Assembly: GCF_964656455.1 (NCBI RefSeq)
Contig: NC_135715.1
Span: forward strand, 38,078,603 to 38,142,602
Length of the DNA: 64,000 nucleotides
Direction: 5' to 3'
Origin: Halichoerus grypus
Lineage: Eukaryota > Chordata > Mammalia > Carnivora > Phocidae
In this document: positions 45,801 to 58,195 of the stretch, one piece after another
How the letters are laid out: each line of letters starts with the position of its first letter
Numbering within the stretch: position 1 is the stretch's first letter
The notes under the pieces: generated by a model
Database searches by the model: none
What the model was told of the DNA's origin: nothing
The model's input: the letters and a program-made list of their open reading frames with translations, nothing else
Position numbers and translations under genes: made by a program

Positions 45801-48465
45801 ACTACTCCATTCCCATGTTGTAATGCTGTTAGTGATAAAATCCACACAGCTAATACGGTGATTGGAACTTTCAAATTGTTTATCTTCTCAAAAAGGGCAA
45901 TTTTGTCACTGTTAGCACCCTACGTTTAAATGTTTTCAAGTTTTTTATATTTCCATATCTGCTCTATGGTGACAAAGTGTCAAAAGCATAAGTTGAAAAT
46001 GTGACAAATATTATGTTTTCATTAAAATATATCATTTTAAGCCAAAGTGCATTCACATTTACAATGTTTATTTACATTTTTTCTGTCATCATGAAAAGAC
46101 ATATGACTATGTAATCCCCAGAAAAGTGAAGAATGTATATACATATAGACAGATAAATATATATTCTCTATGAGCATTGTAATATGATTTATTGTTAAAA
46201 TCTATTATATAGTGTGCTACTACCATTCTATTCATATTTAAACTATTCATAACAGTTTTAAAATTTGTTTTGATAATATGAACAAAATTTTTTTATAAAT
46301 TATGATTAGTAAACTTAATAGTAGGCCATTAGATTATAATCAGTAACTTATCAAACTGGACAGATTCAGAAGGACTCACATAATAATACCTTGTATGATT
46401 TAAAACATTGAAAGGAGAAAACAAATAATAGGATAATAGTACTTGAGTCTACAAGTGGTCTTTTCACTTTATTGATCCAGTGAAGTAATAAGAATCATTT
46501 TTATTTTGGTTGCTTCTATTAAATAAAAGCAGGAGGTATAAGAGCCATATCTTGGTTACTAACATAATGGACTGTGGCTGTCTAGCACAACTGGTCCATT
46601 GTTTTTGCCTCATAACAAAGTACAGGAGAGTTCATTCAAAACTATATAAGCCAGGTGGCATACTAATTTCCACATCAATATATCATTGAATACACAGTAA
46701 TAGAATCTTAAGGCAGATGGCGTTTTGAAAAATCATTACACATGGGAAGTCTCTTATCTGTATAAAGAATGTCTGAAACATATCTATCTCTATAATGTAA
46801 AAGACCACAAAATTCAAATTCTAATATTAGAGCAAAAACTTAGATGTTATCCCAGTCAGTATCCTACCAAATCACAGAATTCTGTCACAATAATTCTGAA
46901 AGGTTCTTGCTCATCCTTTCTTTAAAATCTTCCAAGGATGAATAATTTGGTATTCCACATGTAATCTCCTTAAAAAAAAAAACAAAAAACAAACAAAAAA
47001 CAAAAACAAAGCAGAACTTCTCATTATAAAACTTCCTTTTAAAAGTTGAATTTAAAACTGTCTTTTAGTTATTCTGTATTGTTGTATTAAGTCTCATTCC
47101 CTTTCCAGGAGCAGGCCTTTTTTTTTTTTGCTTTGATGCTTTGATAATGGATATCATGCTCTAATCTTTGCTTACTCAGTATTAAGTGCTGCTAGTACCT
47201 ACAACAGTTTTTACTTTTCCCCAATTCCTAGGCTCAAAGTTATCCTGGTTGCAGTACTATGGAATTGTTCAAAGTTGATTTGACTGACATATTCCATGAG
47301 AGAACAAAATACAGCAAAGATATCTTGGATGATAACGTGAGACCATACAGAATCACAGAATCAACAAATCACAAACCTAAAATACATATTTATATCACTC
47401 TCCATTCTGTTCTCCATTCTATCCTATATATCCTATCTCTAGTTGGAATCTCTCATGAATACCTCCAATAATGGAGAAGTTTCTGACTCCAAAGAAAATT
47501 ATTTCTATTTTAGGCAATAAAGCTATTTTTGAAGTCTTTGTTTTTAGTTGAAATCAGATTTCTTCATCTTACATATTTAATAAATCTTGTTTCTGATATT
47601 TTATTCCCATAACATAAACGTAATTGCTTTCACGTGACAAATATTCAAATATTTAAAGACAGATACTTATGCACTGTCTCTCACTCCCATCCCTTAAATC
47701 TACATTTATCTTATTTATACTAAACATTGATTATACAACCTAAGATTGTGGTAGGTTTCTGAAACTAAATCACACCTACATTTAGCTTATGGCCTAATAA
47801 AATTATTACTGCTGATTCCTACAGACTACACTTTTTTTCATTCATGTGTTTTTCTGTATTTTCAAATTTTCTCAGCATCACAATAGTCAGATTTAAAGAT
47901 TTAACATTAGGATGTAAATTTGGGAACCTAGAGATTTAACATTAGGATGTAAATTTGGGAATATTGACAAAAGAAGCTATTAGATCCACTTTCATTCCTA
48001 CAGACATATCTTAGAACACTGTTTTTCCAAGTTTTGTGCACTTCCCACTGATGGATCACTCACTGATTCATTCTTCCATTCAATATATATTTATCATATA
48101 CTTATTTGTATACAAATGACACATAATATAAACAGGAAATAAATTAGGAAAAACCCCCACCTTTGTTGAACTTATCTAGTGGCATTCTTTTATACAATAT
48201 TGAAGATAATTTTGGGGGGGATTACTGCTTAGGATGAGGTTAAGTTAGAGAGAGGGTGGGGAAGAGGGAGGAAGAGAGAGAGAAAAATAAGTTAATAATA
48301 CACTACAAACTGCAAAGTTGGTATGCAAAAATTATAAAGTTAGGACATAAATGACTTAGATTAAGTAAATTCTAATTGAATCCTTGCAGCCCATTTGACC
48401 CAATCTAGTTTACCAGGACTAAGTATGTATGGCTAGCATTCAGCTGGTAATACATGTTCCTTTAG
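45801..48465. other. Non-coding AT-rich sequence, no gene seen
   Basis: An A/C-rich simple stretch lies at 46,971-47,010, a T tract at 47,119-47,130 and a tandem duplication at 47,897-47,961. No exon, RNA gene or nameable transposon. Confidence 0.5.
47897..47961. repeat. 30-bp duplication, period 35
   Basis: Units agatttaacattaggatgta plus aatttgggaa lie at 47897-47926 and 47932-47961 and are identical. Five bases (cctag) separate them. Complete identity implies a recent event. Confidence 0.95.
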
Positions 48466-48469
48466 CTCA

Positions 48470-48665
48470 CTTACCAAAATACCTGGGTTTGAATTTTGGT
48501 TGTACTACCTATTGTTTGTGTGAATTTGGGTTACTTTTTAAAACTCAGTATCTTTATTGGAAAATGGAAATTAAATAGTCACTATCTCAGTAGTTTATTT
48601 TAAATAATTAAAGTATTCATGTAAAAAGCTTGGCACAGTACTTGACACATAGAAATAAATCAATA
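48470..48665 (-). mobile_element. MIR SINE, minus orientation
   Basis: gggtttgaattttggttgta, aaactcagtatctttattgg, aaaagcttggcacagtactt and gacacatagaaataaatcaa match the reverse MIR. Confidence 0.65.
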
Positions 48666-48675
48666 AAGCAGCTCT

Positions 48676-48704
48676 GTCATCATCATCATCATCATCACCA
48701 TCAT
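48676..48704. repeat. (TCA)n microsatellite
   Basis: About nine trinucleotide units with one C change, right after the MIR end. Confidence 0.9.
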
Positions 48705-49622
48705 TATTTTTCTTTTAATATTTCTTCAAGACTTCTCCTTAGATTGCTATGGCATAATGGAATTTGGAGATTCAGGATCTTGCCTGTGATGGAGACAGGC
48801 TTAATGTTCCCCTCAGCATGACTAAACTTTAGACAGGTTTCCTTCTGATTTGGGGGTCTCAAGCCAACCTTTTCTTACAGTATTTGCTTTAGAAACTTGG
48901 AACTGTAAATTCTTTTTCTGCCCCTTTGAGATGTAAATTTTCTCTCAGCATCTTGTAAGTTTTACAGCTCAGGAATATCTTTCTCAAGGGCCCAAGAGCC
49001 ATCTCTTTAAAGTGTAATTATCAAGAAAGACAGCACCCCTATCTTCCAGGCTGTCAGCTGATTAGCTGCATGAGTGGTATTAGTTGGCAGAGTTCAGAAG
49101 CCTGCCCGCAGAGTAGTAGCATTCCTGGAAGGTCAATACAGTAGACTTTTGGTAGCATCAGCAGGTGACAAAACTATAGACAATCGTGTAAACAGCACAA
49201 ATCTGACTTTGTATGTATCTGAAGCTTTGAATTAGCTATCAAAACAGAGACAGAATCAGACAAAAAGAAAACAATAAATATCACATTGTAGCTAAATAGC
49301 CTGTATTTATGAGATATTCTGTAGAGTCTCCCAGAAATAATTAGCTGAAAGTTTTCTGAAAAAGTTATCTACTGGTTACAGAGTAGAGACAGAATTATTG
49401 TGACTGTTAATATGACACCACTGTTTTTATCCTCAGACAGATTTGGGCAGATACCAGTCATATGTGCAATCTTTTCCCCAACGTATCTCTTAGAATCTAA
49501 TTCTGGTTATGATATAGGTCTGGAAAATCAAACCACTTTTTAAATAGCACCTATCCAGTTAGCTTTTAATTTGCTCAGTGTAACCTTGCCTTTTAAATAA
49601 AAACTCCAATTAGGAGAGAGGA

Positions 49623-49623
<1 letters not shown>

Positions 49624-49659
<36 letters not shown>
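49624..49659. repeat. (TA)n microsatellite, about 18 units, uninterrupted
   Basis: A pure at/ta run between gaag and gctgcataac. The lack of interruptions suggests it is length-variable between individuals. Confidence 0.95.
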
Positions 49660-49660
<1 letters not shown>

Positions 49661-50392
49661 CTGCATAACTTCTCAAGTGTCCTCAGTTATGTAACCAGGA
49701 AATTAAAAAGAATGAGATTATATTACAGATTTCATGGAGTGAATTCTTCATTTCATCATGGATCAGTAATATGCAGCAGTGATTGGGATGTTTATATCCT
49801 TAGACTCTTAATCATGATTTGGTATATCCGCCCAGGAAGACAGAACGCCTCCTAGTTGTTCTTGCCTTCTTGTTCTTAGCAGAGACAATAAGGAAGTCCC
49901 CTCTACCGGTCAAATTAGGATTTCTTTTTTCACAGTTCAGATTCTGTGTTCTGTGTTGTTCATTTGACTTGAAGTATTACTTCTCAAAAGATCTGAATTT
50001 CCATTTCTTAAAGTATACGTTACTTAGCCTCAGTAGTATATGTGTCTTCTGCTTTTTTTTCTCTTCTGTGTCAACCAAAAGGTGTCCTGAATCACAATTG
50101 CATTTGCAAAATATTTTTTAATTATTTTATTTTATTGAAGATATCTTCATTCTTTCTTAATAAGGTAGAAGTTCCTAATTCTTGTCACTTTCTTTTAAAT
50201 CTAAGACTAATTTAACTTTAAAGCATGCATCTTTTTGGTGGGTCCCTTATTGGGAAGATAAACTTAGCACATACTTTAACGATCACGGAATAGTTCCCTT
50301 GATATCTATACCTCTTAGGTATCAAGTTAAATTAGTGTCTATCGTGATTTCCCCCTGGAACTTCCACTCTTCCTGGCCTGTTTCTTCTTGGG

Positions 50393-50426
50393 CTTCTTAT
50401 ACCATATTACTTCTTATACCATATTA
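50393..50426. repeat. 17-bp perfect tandem duplication
   Basis: cttcttataccatatta occurs twice in direct succession. Confidence 0.95.
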
Positions 50427-51189
50427 CTTCAGATAAAGTATTACCCATCTCTTCTGTGCTAGTTTTTGCTAATGTAATGAAATATTAACAATTGCCATGT
50501 ACTTGTTTTAGTAAGTGTCAGCACAGTTTCCTTCAGAAACAGAGTGAACCATCATCTGAATATTCTAAAAGTCTTTACTCCTTATGATACCTTCTTTTAC
50601 AAGTATACATACAAGAATACATATGCACTCACACACCGGCATGCATGTGATTGTTTGTGTATGTTTGTACAAATAAAAGGAAATCAGAAGTGAGTGTTTT
50701 GGTTTCTAGAGACTTTAGAGAGAATTAATGTTATCCTAGCAAATTTTCTAGTACAACTGTAGAACCTGACTCAAAGAGTCACCTAAGTATGTTTATGCTT
50801 TAACCATCCCTAGTTAGTTCAGCTTTCCCCTACAGGATAAATTATCTCAGCCTTTGATTTCACTCCCCCACCAATAAATATTTAATTTAAAAAATACTAT
50901 ATGCACAAACAAATAACCTTGGGAGTCAACAGCAACCTCAGTGTGATCCAAAAATGTATAGTATCAAGAAAAAAAAAAAAGCCTAGATACAACCTTAGGC
51001 TACATAAATAAATAATAACAAGAATTAGGTAGATGATTTTGCTAGCATACTGTGCAGATACTCCTGACCACACCTGGAGAATCCCACACGAATTGCCCTA
51101 CTTTACAAGACACATCTTAGAGCACCTTCACAATAGGCAATCAGAATTATCAGAGCTCTTAGTATCATGTGAGAAATCACCCATGAGGA

Positions 51190-52040
51190 CCCATTTTTTC
51201 ATTCTTTTATTCATGTATTCATCAAATATAGGTTGAGGAAAAGCTGTGTGCTATGGCCCTTTCATTCTCATGGGAGAAAAAAGAAAACGTAATGTAACAA
51301 AATGCAATTAACTTAACAATATAATATGTGTTTTGGTGTGTAAATTACAGAATATCTGCACATTGTGAAATGATAAATGCTTTGGAGAAAAAGAAAACAA
51401 GGAAGGGAAAATAACATCTTGGGAAGAAGGAGTGACAATTTAAAAGGTGGTTAGGGAAGCCTTATGAAGATGGTGGCATTTAGGTAAAAGACTGATGGCA
51501 ACGAGAGAGAAAGAGGAACTTGTGAATGGGTAATTGAACTGTTTTCCAGGTAAGGAGCACCAACAAGTAAAAATTTCATAAGGCTATAACTTATCTACAG
51601 AGGTTGAGGAAACACAATGAGGACAATGTGGCAGCAGTGATTTATGCAGAGTAGTGACAAGACCAGTGAGTTAAAGGCCTGGGAGGACAGATCTTTGTAA
51701 AGCCTTGCTGGCCATTTTCGGGACTTTGGTTATTATTCTGAGTGAAATGGGAGCTATACGAGGGTTTTGAGCAGGAAAATAACATGGTCAGGCTCTAGTT
51801 TAAACAAGTCCATCCTGGTTGATTTAATGTAAAGAGTCTGAGAAGATGAAAACAGAGAAATTAGTTAGAAGGTTGTTGTAATAAAATATCAAGACATAAT
51901 GGTTAATTACCACTGCTGTTGATATGAGGAAAAGTGGTCAAAAGTGGTGGGTATATTCTGGATATATTTCAATGATTAAGTCAACAGGATTTGCTGATGT
52001 ACTATATTTGGAGCTTAAGGACAACATTTTAAGTGTGAAT
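51190..52040 (+). repeat. Old interspersed repeat, unnamed family, copy 4
   Basis: This is the best copy of the family: ttcatgtattcatcaaatat at the start, gataaatgctttggagaaaa, aaggtggttagggaagcctt, aaagccttgctggccatttt, tattctgagtgaaatgggag, gttttgagcaggaaaataac, attctggatatatttcaatg and aacaggatttgctgatgtac. Order and spacing agree with a common ancient mammalian repeat that I recognise by sequence but do not name. Confidence 0.6.
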
Positions 52041-52117
52041 ATTTACAACAAGTCCCTGATTTGTATTGTAGTGTGGGACTGAAAATTATCTTCCAAGCTG
52101 AAGACATACAAAGCAAT

Positions 52118-52240
52118 ATTTCTTTAATTGAAGTATAATTGACATATAATATTCTGTTAGTTTCAGGGGTACAGCATAGTGATTCAATATTTTTATATGT
52201 TATGAAATGATCCCCACAATAATTCTAGTTACCACCTGTC
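52118..52240 (-). mobile_element. L1 3' UTR fragment, minus orientation
   Basis: ttaattgaagtataattgac, tctgttagtttcaggggtac and agcatagtgattcaatattt are the reverse of an L1 3' UTR. It is short and old. Confidence 0.7.
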
Positions 52241-52419
52241 TTTGTAATCAATGGGAAAACTTAGGATTATTGCATGACTTCCAAAAATTTTTGTCAAACC
52301 ATTAAAATGTCTGGTAGTATAAGTTATAAATGTATAGAGAAATTAAAAAATCATGTATAAAAGCCAATGTTTATGTAGTACACTGTAACTTAAAAATGGG
52401 AAATATTGAGAATTGAAGT

Positions 52420-53160
52420 GCCCTATTTTTAGTAAAAAAAGAAAAAAAAAGATGAGTCATTTATGCAGTTTGAACAGTGTTTCCCTTCTCATCAAATATA
52501 AGTTTAGATCAGCTTCTGACATTTTATCCCTTGCACTTTCAACATTGTGAAATATCTCCAGGATTTCCTTTAATAAACTCTTCCCAGTGTCATTGACTGT
52601 GGTGTATCGTCCTTCTTTTTATCACAATCACTTTTTTCAGTCATGTTGATAAGTTCACCTTCACCAAATTTCTCTGGCTGTAAATCTAGACTCTCTCAAA
52701 TGGTGGCAATGCAAACATTTGTATGGTCATCCATGTCTTCAACAACTTTATTTGTGTTTGATTCAAATTTCATTTTCAGAATTCTGACTTTCTGTTTCAT
52801 TGCTGTACTTTCATGTTTTGGACAGTTTCCTCTATTGATTATTCTTTTTTCTAAAGTGCCACCTTCGTTTATCACTGGATTATAAGGGGGCAACACAGCT
52901 GCATGCATTGCTGTCTATGCATGTACCAAATAACAGATGCACCGTGATCAGTCGCCAACAGACTGAAAGAAGTCATGCAGATGACAAAGCATCATGGTGT
53001 GCCACCTGTTATTTACATAAAGATTTGTGGACTGAAGAGCTAGTAGCAAATTTGGTGTTTAATGAAATTGTTCATACTCAATCTACCACTATAACTGAAA
53101 TCTGAACCTTGCTGGGAGACTGGTATTATTTAACTAAACTTTGATAAATGGAAATTCATG
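52420..53160. other. Unassigned segment with minus-strand coding relics
   Basis: The - strand has a 70-codon frame (52,696-52,908) with a natural-looking lysine/glutamate-rich peptide (for example KQKVRILKMKFESNT), and coding-like text seems to continue below 52,690 in another frame. The + strand has a 65-codon frame at 52,908-53,105. The block might be a DNA-transposon relic or a processed pseudogene. I see no terminal repeats or A tail to decide. It is not an intact gene. Confidence 0.4.
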
Positions 53161-53263
53161 CATATCACAAGCTGAGGATTTCCTGTACTCTGGACAAAAG
53201 AAAGTTTAGGAGGATTCCATTTGCTACTTTCAAATATATAAAGTGAGAAATATAGATGCCTTG

Positions 53264-53463
53264 GGACACCTGGGTGGATCAGTCGGTTAAGCATCTGCCT
53301 TCAGCTCAGGTCATGATCCCAGGGTGCAGGGATCAAGTCCCACGTTGGGCTCCTTGCTCAGCAGGGAGCCTGCTTCTCACTCTGCCTGCCGCTCCCCCTG
53401 CTTGTGCATATTCTCTCTCTTTATCTCTCTGACAAATAAATAAATAAAATCTTAAAAAAAAAA
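53264..53463 (+). mobile_element. CAN-SINE, full-length
   Basis: The head is ggacacctgggtggatcagt, then caggtcatgatcccagggtg, cccacgttgggctccttgct, a CT-rich run and AATAAATAAATAAAATC. The 17-bp duplication gaaatatagatgccttg is perfect at 53247-53263 and 53464-53480. Confidence 0.98.
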
Positions 53464-53480
53464 GAAATATAGATGCCTTG

Positions 53481-54220
53481 TATGTAGTCAAGAAACATAG
53501 ATGAGAGTTCTAGATGGTAATATTTAGAAGTAGTTAGAATTCATTCAAGAAGGATAAGGCTTATAAAACAAACATCCTTATTTCTGCATACATTTGAAAT
53601 GTATGAAGTTAAATGCAGTTATGTATAAATTCATAATTTCTTTGACCATCAATCATTAATTATTTTACAGGCACTTATGTGCTAACAGAGACAATATGAG
53701 CTATAGGAAATGAGCCCAAGATGAAGAGTAACACATAGTTAACACTTTAACAGAGCTGTAATTAGAGATGCACAGCGTCTTTCTCCTTTCCTATGCAATC
53801 AGCTTTTTACAGTCAAAATCTAGAACTCATTTTTTAAATTCCCAGAAACCAGTGATATGTTCATGTGTGATTTCTCTCATGCTCAGTCCTCTGCATGTCC
53901 TTTTACAGCACATATCCTCCTTGGTTCACAGTAAGTGGTTTAAGATACAAACTTTTGGTAAGAAGGGAAACATGGTGTAGCTGTAAATAAGATACTAGAT
54001 GAGTTGTTCTTGAAAGATTATTATTTTATTAACTAAAGTATATATAATCAAAAATTGGATATGATTAAATGTCTTCACACCTTGGATGGAATTCATACAT
54101 AATGTTTGCATCTGGTGCTTAATAAGGCAAAGAACGTGGACACAGACATCCCCTTTATGTACATACCACCAAACATATACAAGAAACACACTAAATAGTA
54201 AAGAGTTTACCTATTTCTAG
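53481..54220. other. Non-coding sequence, nothing recognised
   Basis: No exon-like block or repeat that I can name. Confidence 0.5.
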
Positions 54221-54224
54221 AACT

Positions 54225-54350
54225 TCATAAGTAGCTGTATTTACTATTTCACTTAGTCCTTACAACCTTATGAAGTAGAATTATTAGAATTATTATATCC
54301 TTTATACATACAAAAAATAAGTCCTAGAGAGGTTAATTTGGATGTATGCT
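54225..54350 (+). mobile_element. MIR SINE fragment
   Basis: ttcacttagtccttacaacc, cttatgaagtagaattatta and aataagtcctagagaggtta follow the MIR order. Confidence 0.6.
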
Positions 54351-54939
54351 ATGAAATGAAAGGACTACTGTTCAAAGCAAAGTCTGACTCATTCAAGAGC
54401 CCATACAAATGTCCTTCAACAGGAAAATATGTCACTCTAAATAAATCATTAATGTCATACGTGGCCTAAATGTGTATTTGAATACATACATGTAACTCCC
54501 TACTTTCATCAGATCTGAATGAGATGGCAAATATGTTTGTGTGTATTTAAGAATGAACATGTATTTGTCATGGAAAATCATGAAACTATACCACCAGTTT
54601 GCCAGAAATTTTAGGGAATTTTCCTAGAAACTAGGAGGCGGGGGGAATCGGAATGCCTGAGAAATAAGAAGAGACAAAGCTGGACTAAAAAAAAAAAAAA
54701 AAAAAAGCCACACAAACAAAACCCACACACATACATGAGAACTCTATTTCAGATAAGGATTGCAAGATATAGTACTTGAAAGATCCTAAAATAAAATAAG
54801 TGAAACAACTTAATGAAAACGTGAACAAAATCAGATGAATGAGTAGTCCAAGTGCAACAAATATGCATAACATGTAAACCCTAAAATACATTGAAAAATA
54901 ACCTCATTAATGTCGGAGACAATTTAAAATAATGATGAT

Positions 54940-55965
54940 TGTTGGAGCAATGATTTTGCTCTTATCCTATTGACAAAAGTTATGAGTCATTCATTCTACC
55001 TGAGTTTGTTTTGGGTATGGGAACTGGTTTGTCAAATGTTGCTGGTGGACATGTAAAGCAGCACAGCCAATGGTGGATGGGCATACTGGCCATATCTATC
55101 AAAGTTTAAATGCATTTGCCCTTTGATTCAAGAAATTGTTCATCTAGAGATCGATCTTATAGACAAGCCTGCATATATAAGGGTGCTAGTTGCAGCATTG
55201 TTTTTAATACAAAAGATAGAAAAAAATGTTATAATCATGGTACAGAATACTATACCATGGTTAAAATGAATGAGGTATGTATCTATATCCTGACACGAAA
55301 GACAATCATAAGAAATTTTGATTTAAAAAAAGACCAGTTACATGGGGCTCCTGGGTGGCTCAGTCAGTTAAGCGTCTGCCTTCGGCTCAGGTCATGATCT
55401 CAGGGTCCTGGGATCGAGCCCCATATTGGGCTGTCTGCTCAGCAGGGAGCTTGCTTTTCCCTCTCCCTCTGCTGTTTCCCCTGCTTGTTCTCTCTCTCTC
55501 TCTTTGTCAAATAAATAAATAAAATCTTTAAAAAAAAGGAAGACCAGTTACCTAAAAGCATGTATAATTCTATTTATGTTTTTTAAACTTAAGAACACAA
55601 AAAGACACACAAAAACTTAAACATAAAAAAATGTCCAAAAGGCTATATTTCCCGTTACCATACTCCTTTCTTATGGGAAGAGAAAGGGTTTGATGTTGGG
55701 AAAATTCATTCACTTAATTTTTTAAATTTTCATATCTCTACATTTATAGATGTTTTAACATTTATCAAGAATTAGTGTTTTGTAATTATAATCATATTTT
55801 TGAAAAATGAAATTAAAATATAGTATGTGAGGTGATAGATGTGTTAACCAACCTTATTGTGGTAAATGTTTCACAATATATACATATTTCTAATCTTCAC
55901 ATTGTACACCTTAAACTTACACAATGTTATATGTCAATTATATCTCAATAAATCTGGAAAACAAA
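54940..55965 (+). mobile_element. Old L1 (L1M-type) 3' end, split by a SINE
   Basis: ORF2 end text: ctatcaaagtttaaatgcat, ttgccctttgattcaagaaa, gttgcagcattgtttttaat, catggtacagaatactatac, atgaatgaggtatgtatcta. The 3' UTR after the SINE: ggtgatagatgtgttaacca, tcttcacattgtacacctta, aacttacacaatgttatatg and caattatatctcaataaatc. Much older than the L1s at both ends of the window. No coding capacity. Confidence 0.8.
55342..55539 (+). mobile_element. CAN-SINE, full-length, in old L1
   Basis: The head is atggggctcctgggtggctc, then ggtcatgatctcagggtcct, gggctgtctgctcagcaggg, a CT-rich run and AATAAATAAATAAAATC. The duplication aagaccagttac is at 55330-55341 and 55540-55551. Confidence 0.96.
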
Positions 55966-56630
55966 GTAAATTACTATATTTTCATTTTATTAATATAATA
56001 GTTTTGCCCCACCTAGGTGGAGGTAACTATACTGATAATACATTCATTCAAGAGGTTAATAGAAATAAGGGGGATTTCCTTATCACCTTCAAAAATAGTT
56101 CTTTCTTTAACTATGGATTTAGTTTATATTAGGTGAAATTACAATTACTAATTCTATTTAATTAGATTTCTGACTACTGTTATTAAAACCTACCTATTGT
56201 CCAATATGTAATTCTAAAATTCGGTGATTAGTGATATCGGTGACAGTATGTTAACATTTTAGTGGATGGCTTAAATACATATATGATTACTACACTGTCT
56301 TGAAATCAATTAAATTTGTTATGAGGCTTCCTAATTCTAAGGGTTAAAATTACAAAATAAATATGTTGAGATTTTGAGGTGTAGGTATATGAGGATGTAT
56401 TGCATATGCACGTGTGTTAGAGAAAGAATACTAAATATTTTCTAATTTTGGTTATTATTTTGATTATCAGTAGCTTTATACAGTGTAAACTGTAATTCAT
56501 ATTTTATCAATTAATAATCACATTTCTTAATTTTTAACTTTATTTCTAAAAGTTACTAGAAATATGCACAGAAACATTAAGGGGAATTTATCCAGTGAAA
56601 TCTTAAACAGTTTAATGTGAAAGAATTTAT

Positions 56631-56740
56631 TTTTTTAAGATTTTATTTTTAAGTAATCTCTACACCCAACATGGGGCTCAGACTCATGACCTGGAGATCA
56701 AGAGTCACATGCTCCACCGACTGAGCCGGCCAGGTGCCCC
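56631..56740 (-). mobile_element. Short tRNA-like SINE, older CAN-SINE relative
   Basis: Only about 110 bp: a short tail, aagtaatctctacacccaac, atggggctcagactcatgac, ctggagatcaagagtcacat and a head ending ctgagccggccaggtgcccc. It lacks the CT-rich body of the other copies. The duplication agaatttat is at 56622-56630 and 56741-56749. Confidence 0.9.
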
Positions 56741-58137
56741 AGAATTTATGTTTTATAAATTATACTTTTGGTAACAATCAGACAACACATATGTTTCAAA
56801 AATTAAATATCTGCATTAAACTTACATTTGTGCTGGGTTTTGTAGGATTTAAGACATACTTCTATAGCCCAACTAAATATTTGTAAGGACGAATTTAATT
56901 TATCTTAGATAAAATTGCAAATTATAGTCAAAAGATATTGTTTGAAAATAAACTAGATTAGCCTTGCTCTATCTCAGCAAGCATTATCCATATTCCTCCA
57001 TTTCAGCATTCTTTCTCTTTCTGTATAAGTGGTTATATCTTCTTTTTCTTTAAAAAACATGGAAGAAAAATATCTTCCTTACCAACTTCTAAACAGGAAA
57101 TTTGAATGCTGAGGATCTGCCAAGATTTTATTCGTAATAACATCATATTGTCTCTGATGTGCTTACACTATTAACAACTTGCCATAAAACAAGTTATAGC
57201 TCAAAGGCTTAAAATCCACTCCCTGTGAAACATACCTGCTGATGACTCACTCTCAAATGATGCAATTTTCAGGGTTATTTGATTTCCCATATTGAACATT
57301 TTATATTGGATCCATCTTTTAATCAGAGCATATACCCTTACCTATGAATTGTAACCAATAAGTGTTTGCATATTGTTCACAACTCAAAACACATTTTTCT
57401 CATGAAATAGTAGTTTGGTTTCAGGATATTGAGCACACAAAATCCTATAACGTGGCTAAAAAAATGCAATAATATTAACTCAAATTTTCATTCCTGAGAC
57501 CAGAATCAGTTGGTATAGGAGGTAAGAAATGAATGGAAAGAAGGACAAAGAGAAATAGAATATTTGCTACATTTTTCCTGTCTCTTTCACCCATGTGAGA
57601 TTGCTGTGTGAGTCTGAGAATATTGCTTAAGGTTTCCGGTCTGAATCATAAAATAGATTTATAAATACTGTATTGATTATTTCTAGGATTATTAATGCAC
57701 AATATATTTTGATGTACTTTCCTAAACGTTTTTATGTTTTCTGCTCTAAATCTTCTCTTCATAAATGAAAATTGTAATAAAAATCAACTATGTTGAAATA
57801 TAAGAAATTTCCTTACTTTGTGGATTTAATATTTTGGGGAGGAAGCTTGATGCTTTTCTAGAGATATTGTATGTATCAACAAGGAAAAATATTCCCTATC
57901 TTCCTAGAAGCTTGCATTTCAGTTACAATCATTCCTGGATACATTATTTAGTGTTGCCATAATATGTCCCTACCTAAAGGTGAGAGGTGGCAAGGATGAT
58001 GACAGAGAACAAACAACCTTCAAATTTAAATACAGTTTGGTAGCTCTCCAAGCATTTTTTTTGAGCTTATATGTGAGAACTATCAGTAATGCCTAATGTA
58101 ATTTGTATTCCACCTCCAAGTATATTAATCTCAGAAA

Positions 58138-58195
58138 ATCGTCATCATCTACAAAGCTTAAATCAAAAGATCATCATCATCTACAAAGATTAAAT
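58138..58195. repeat. 26-bp duplication, period 32
   Basis: atcgtcatcatctacaaagc with ttaaat and atcatcatcatctacaaaga with ttaaat lie 32 bp apart. Confidence 0.85.

Larger units (their letters stand above)
48710..51180. other. Non-coding sequence, no gene seen
   Basis: It contains a long TA microsatellite (49,624-49,659) and a 17-bp perfect tandem duplication (50,393-50,426). Nothing else is recognised. Confidence 0.5.

Noticed and set aside
57083..57116. 34-nt block on - ending GTTG|GTAAGG
   Set aside because: The acceptor lacks a pyrimidine tract and the neighbours do not fit in phase.
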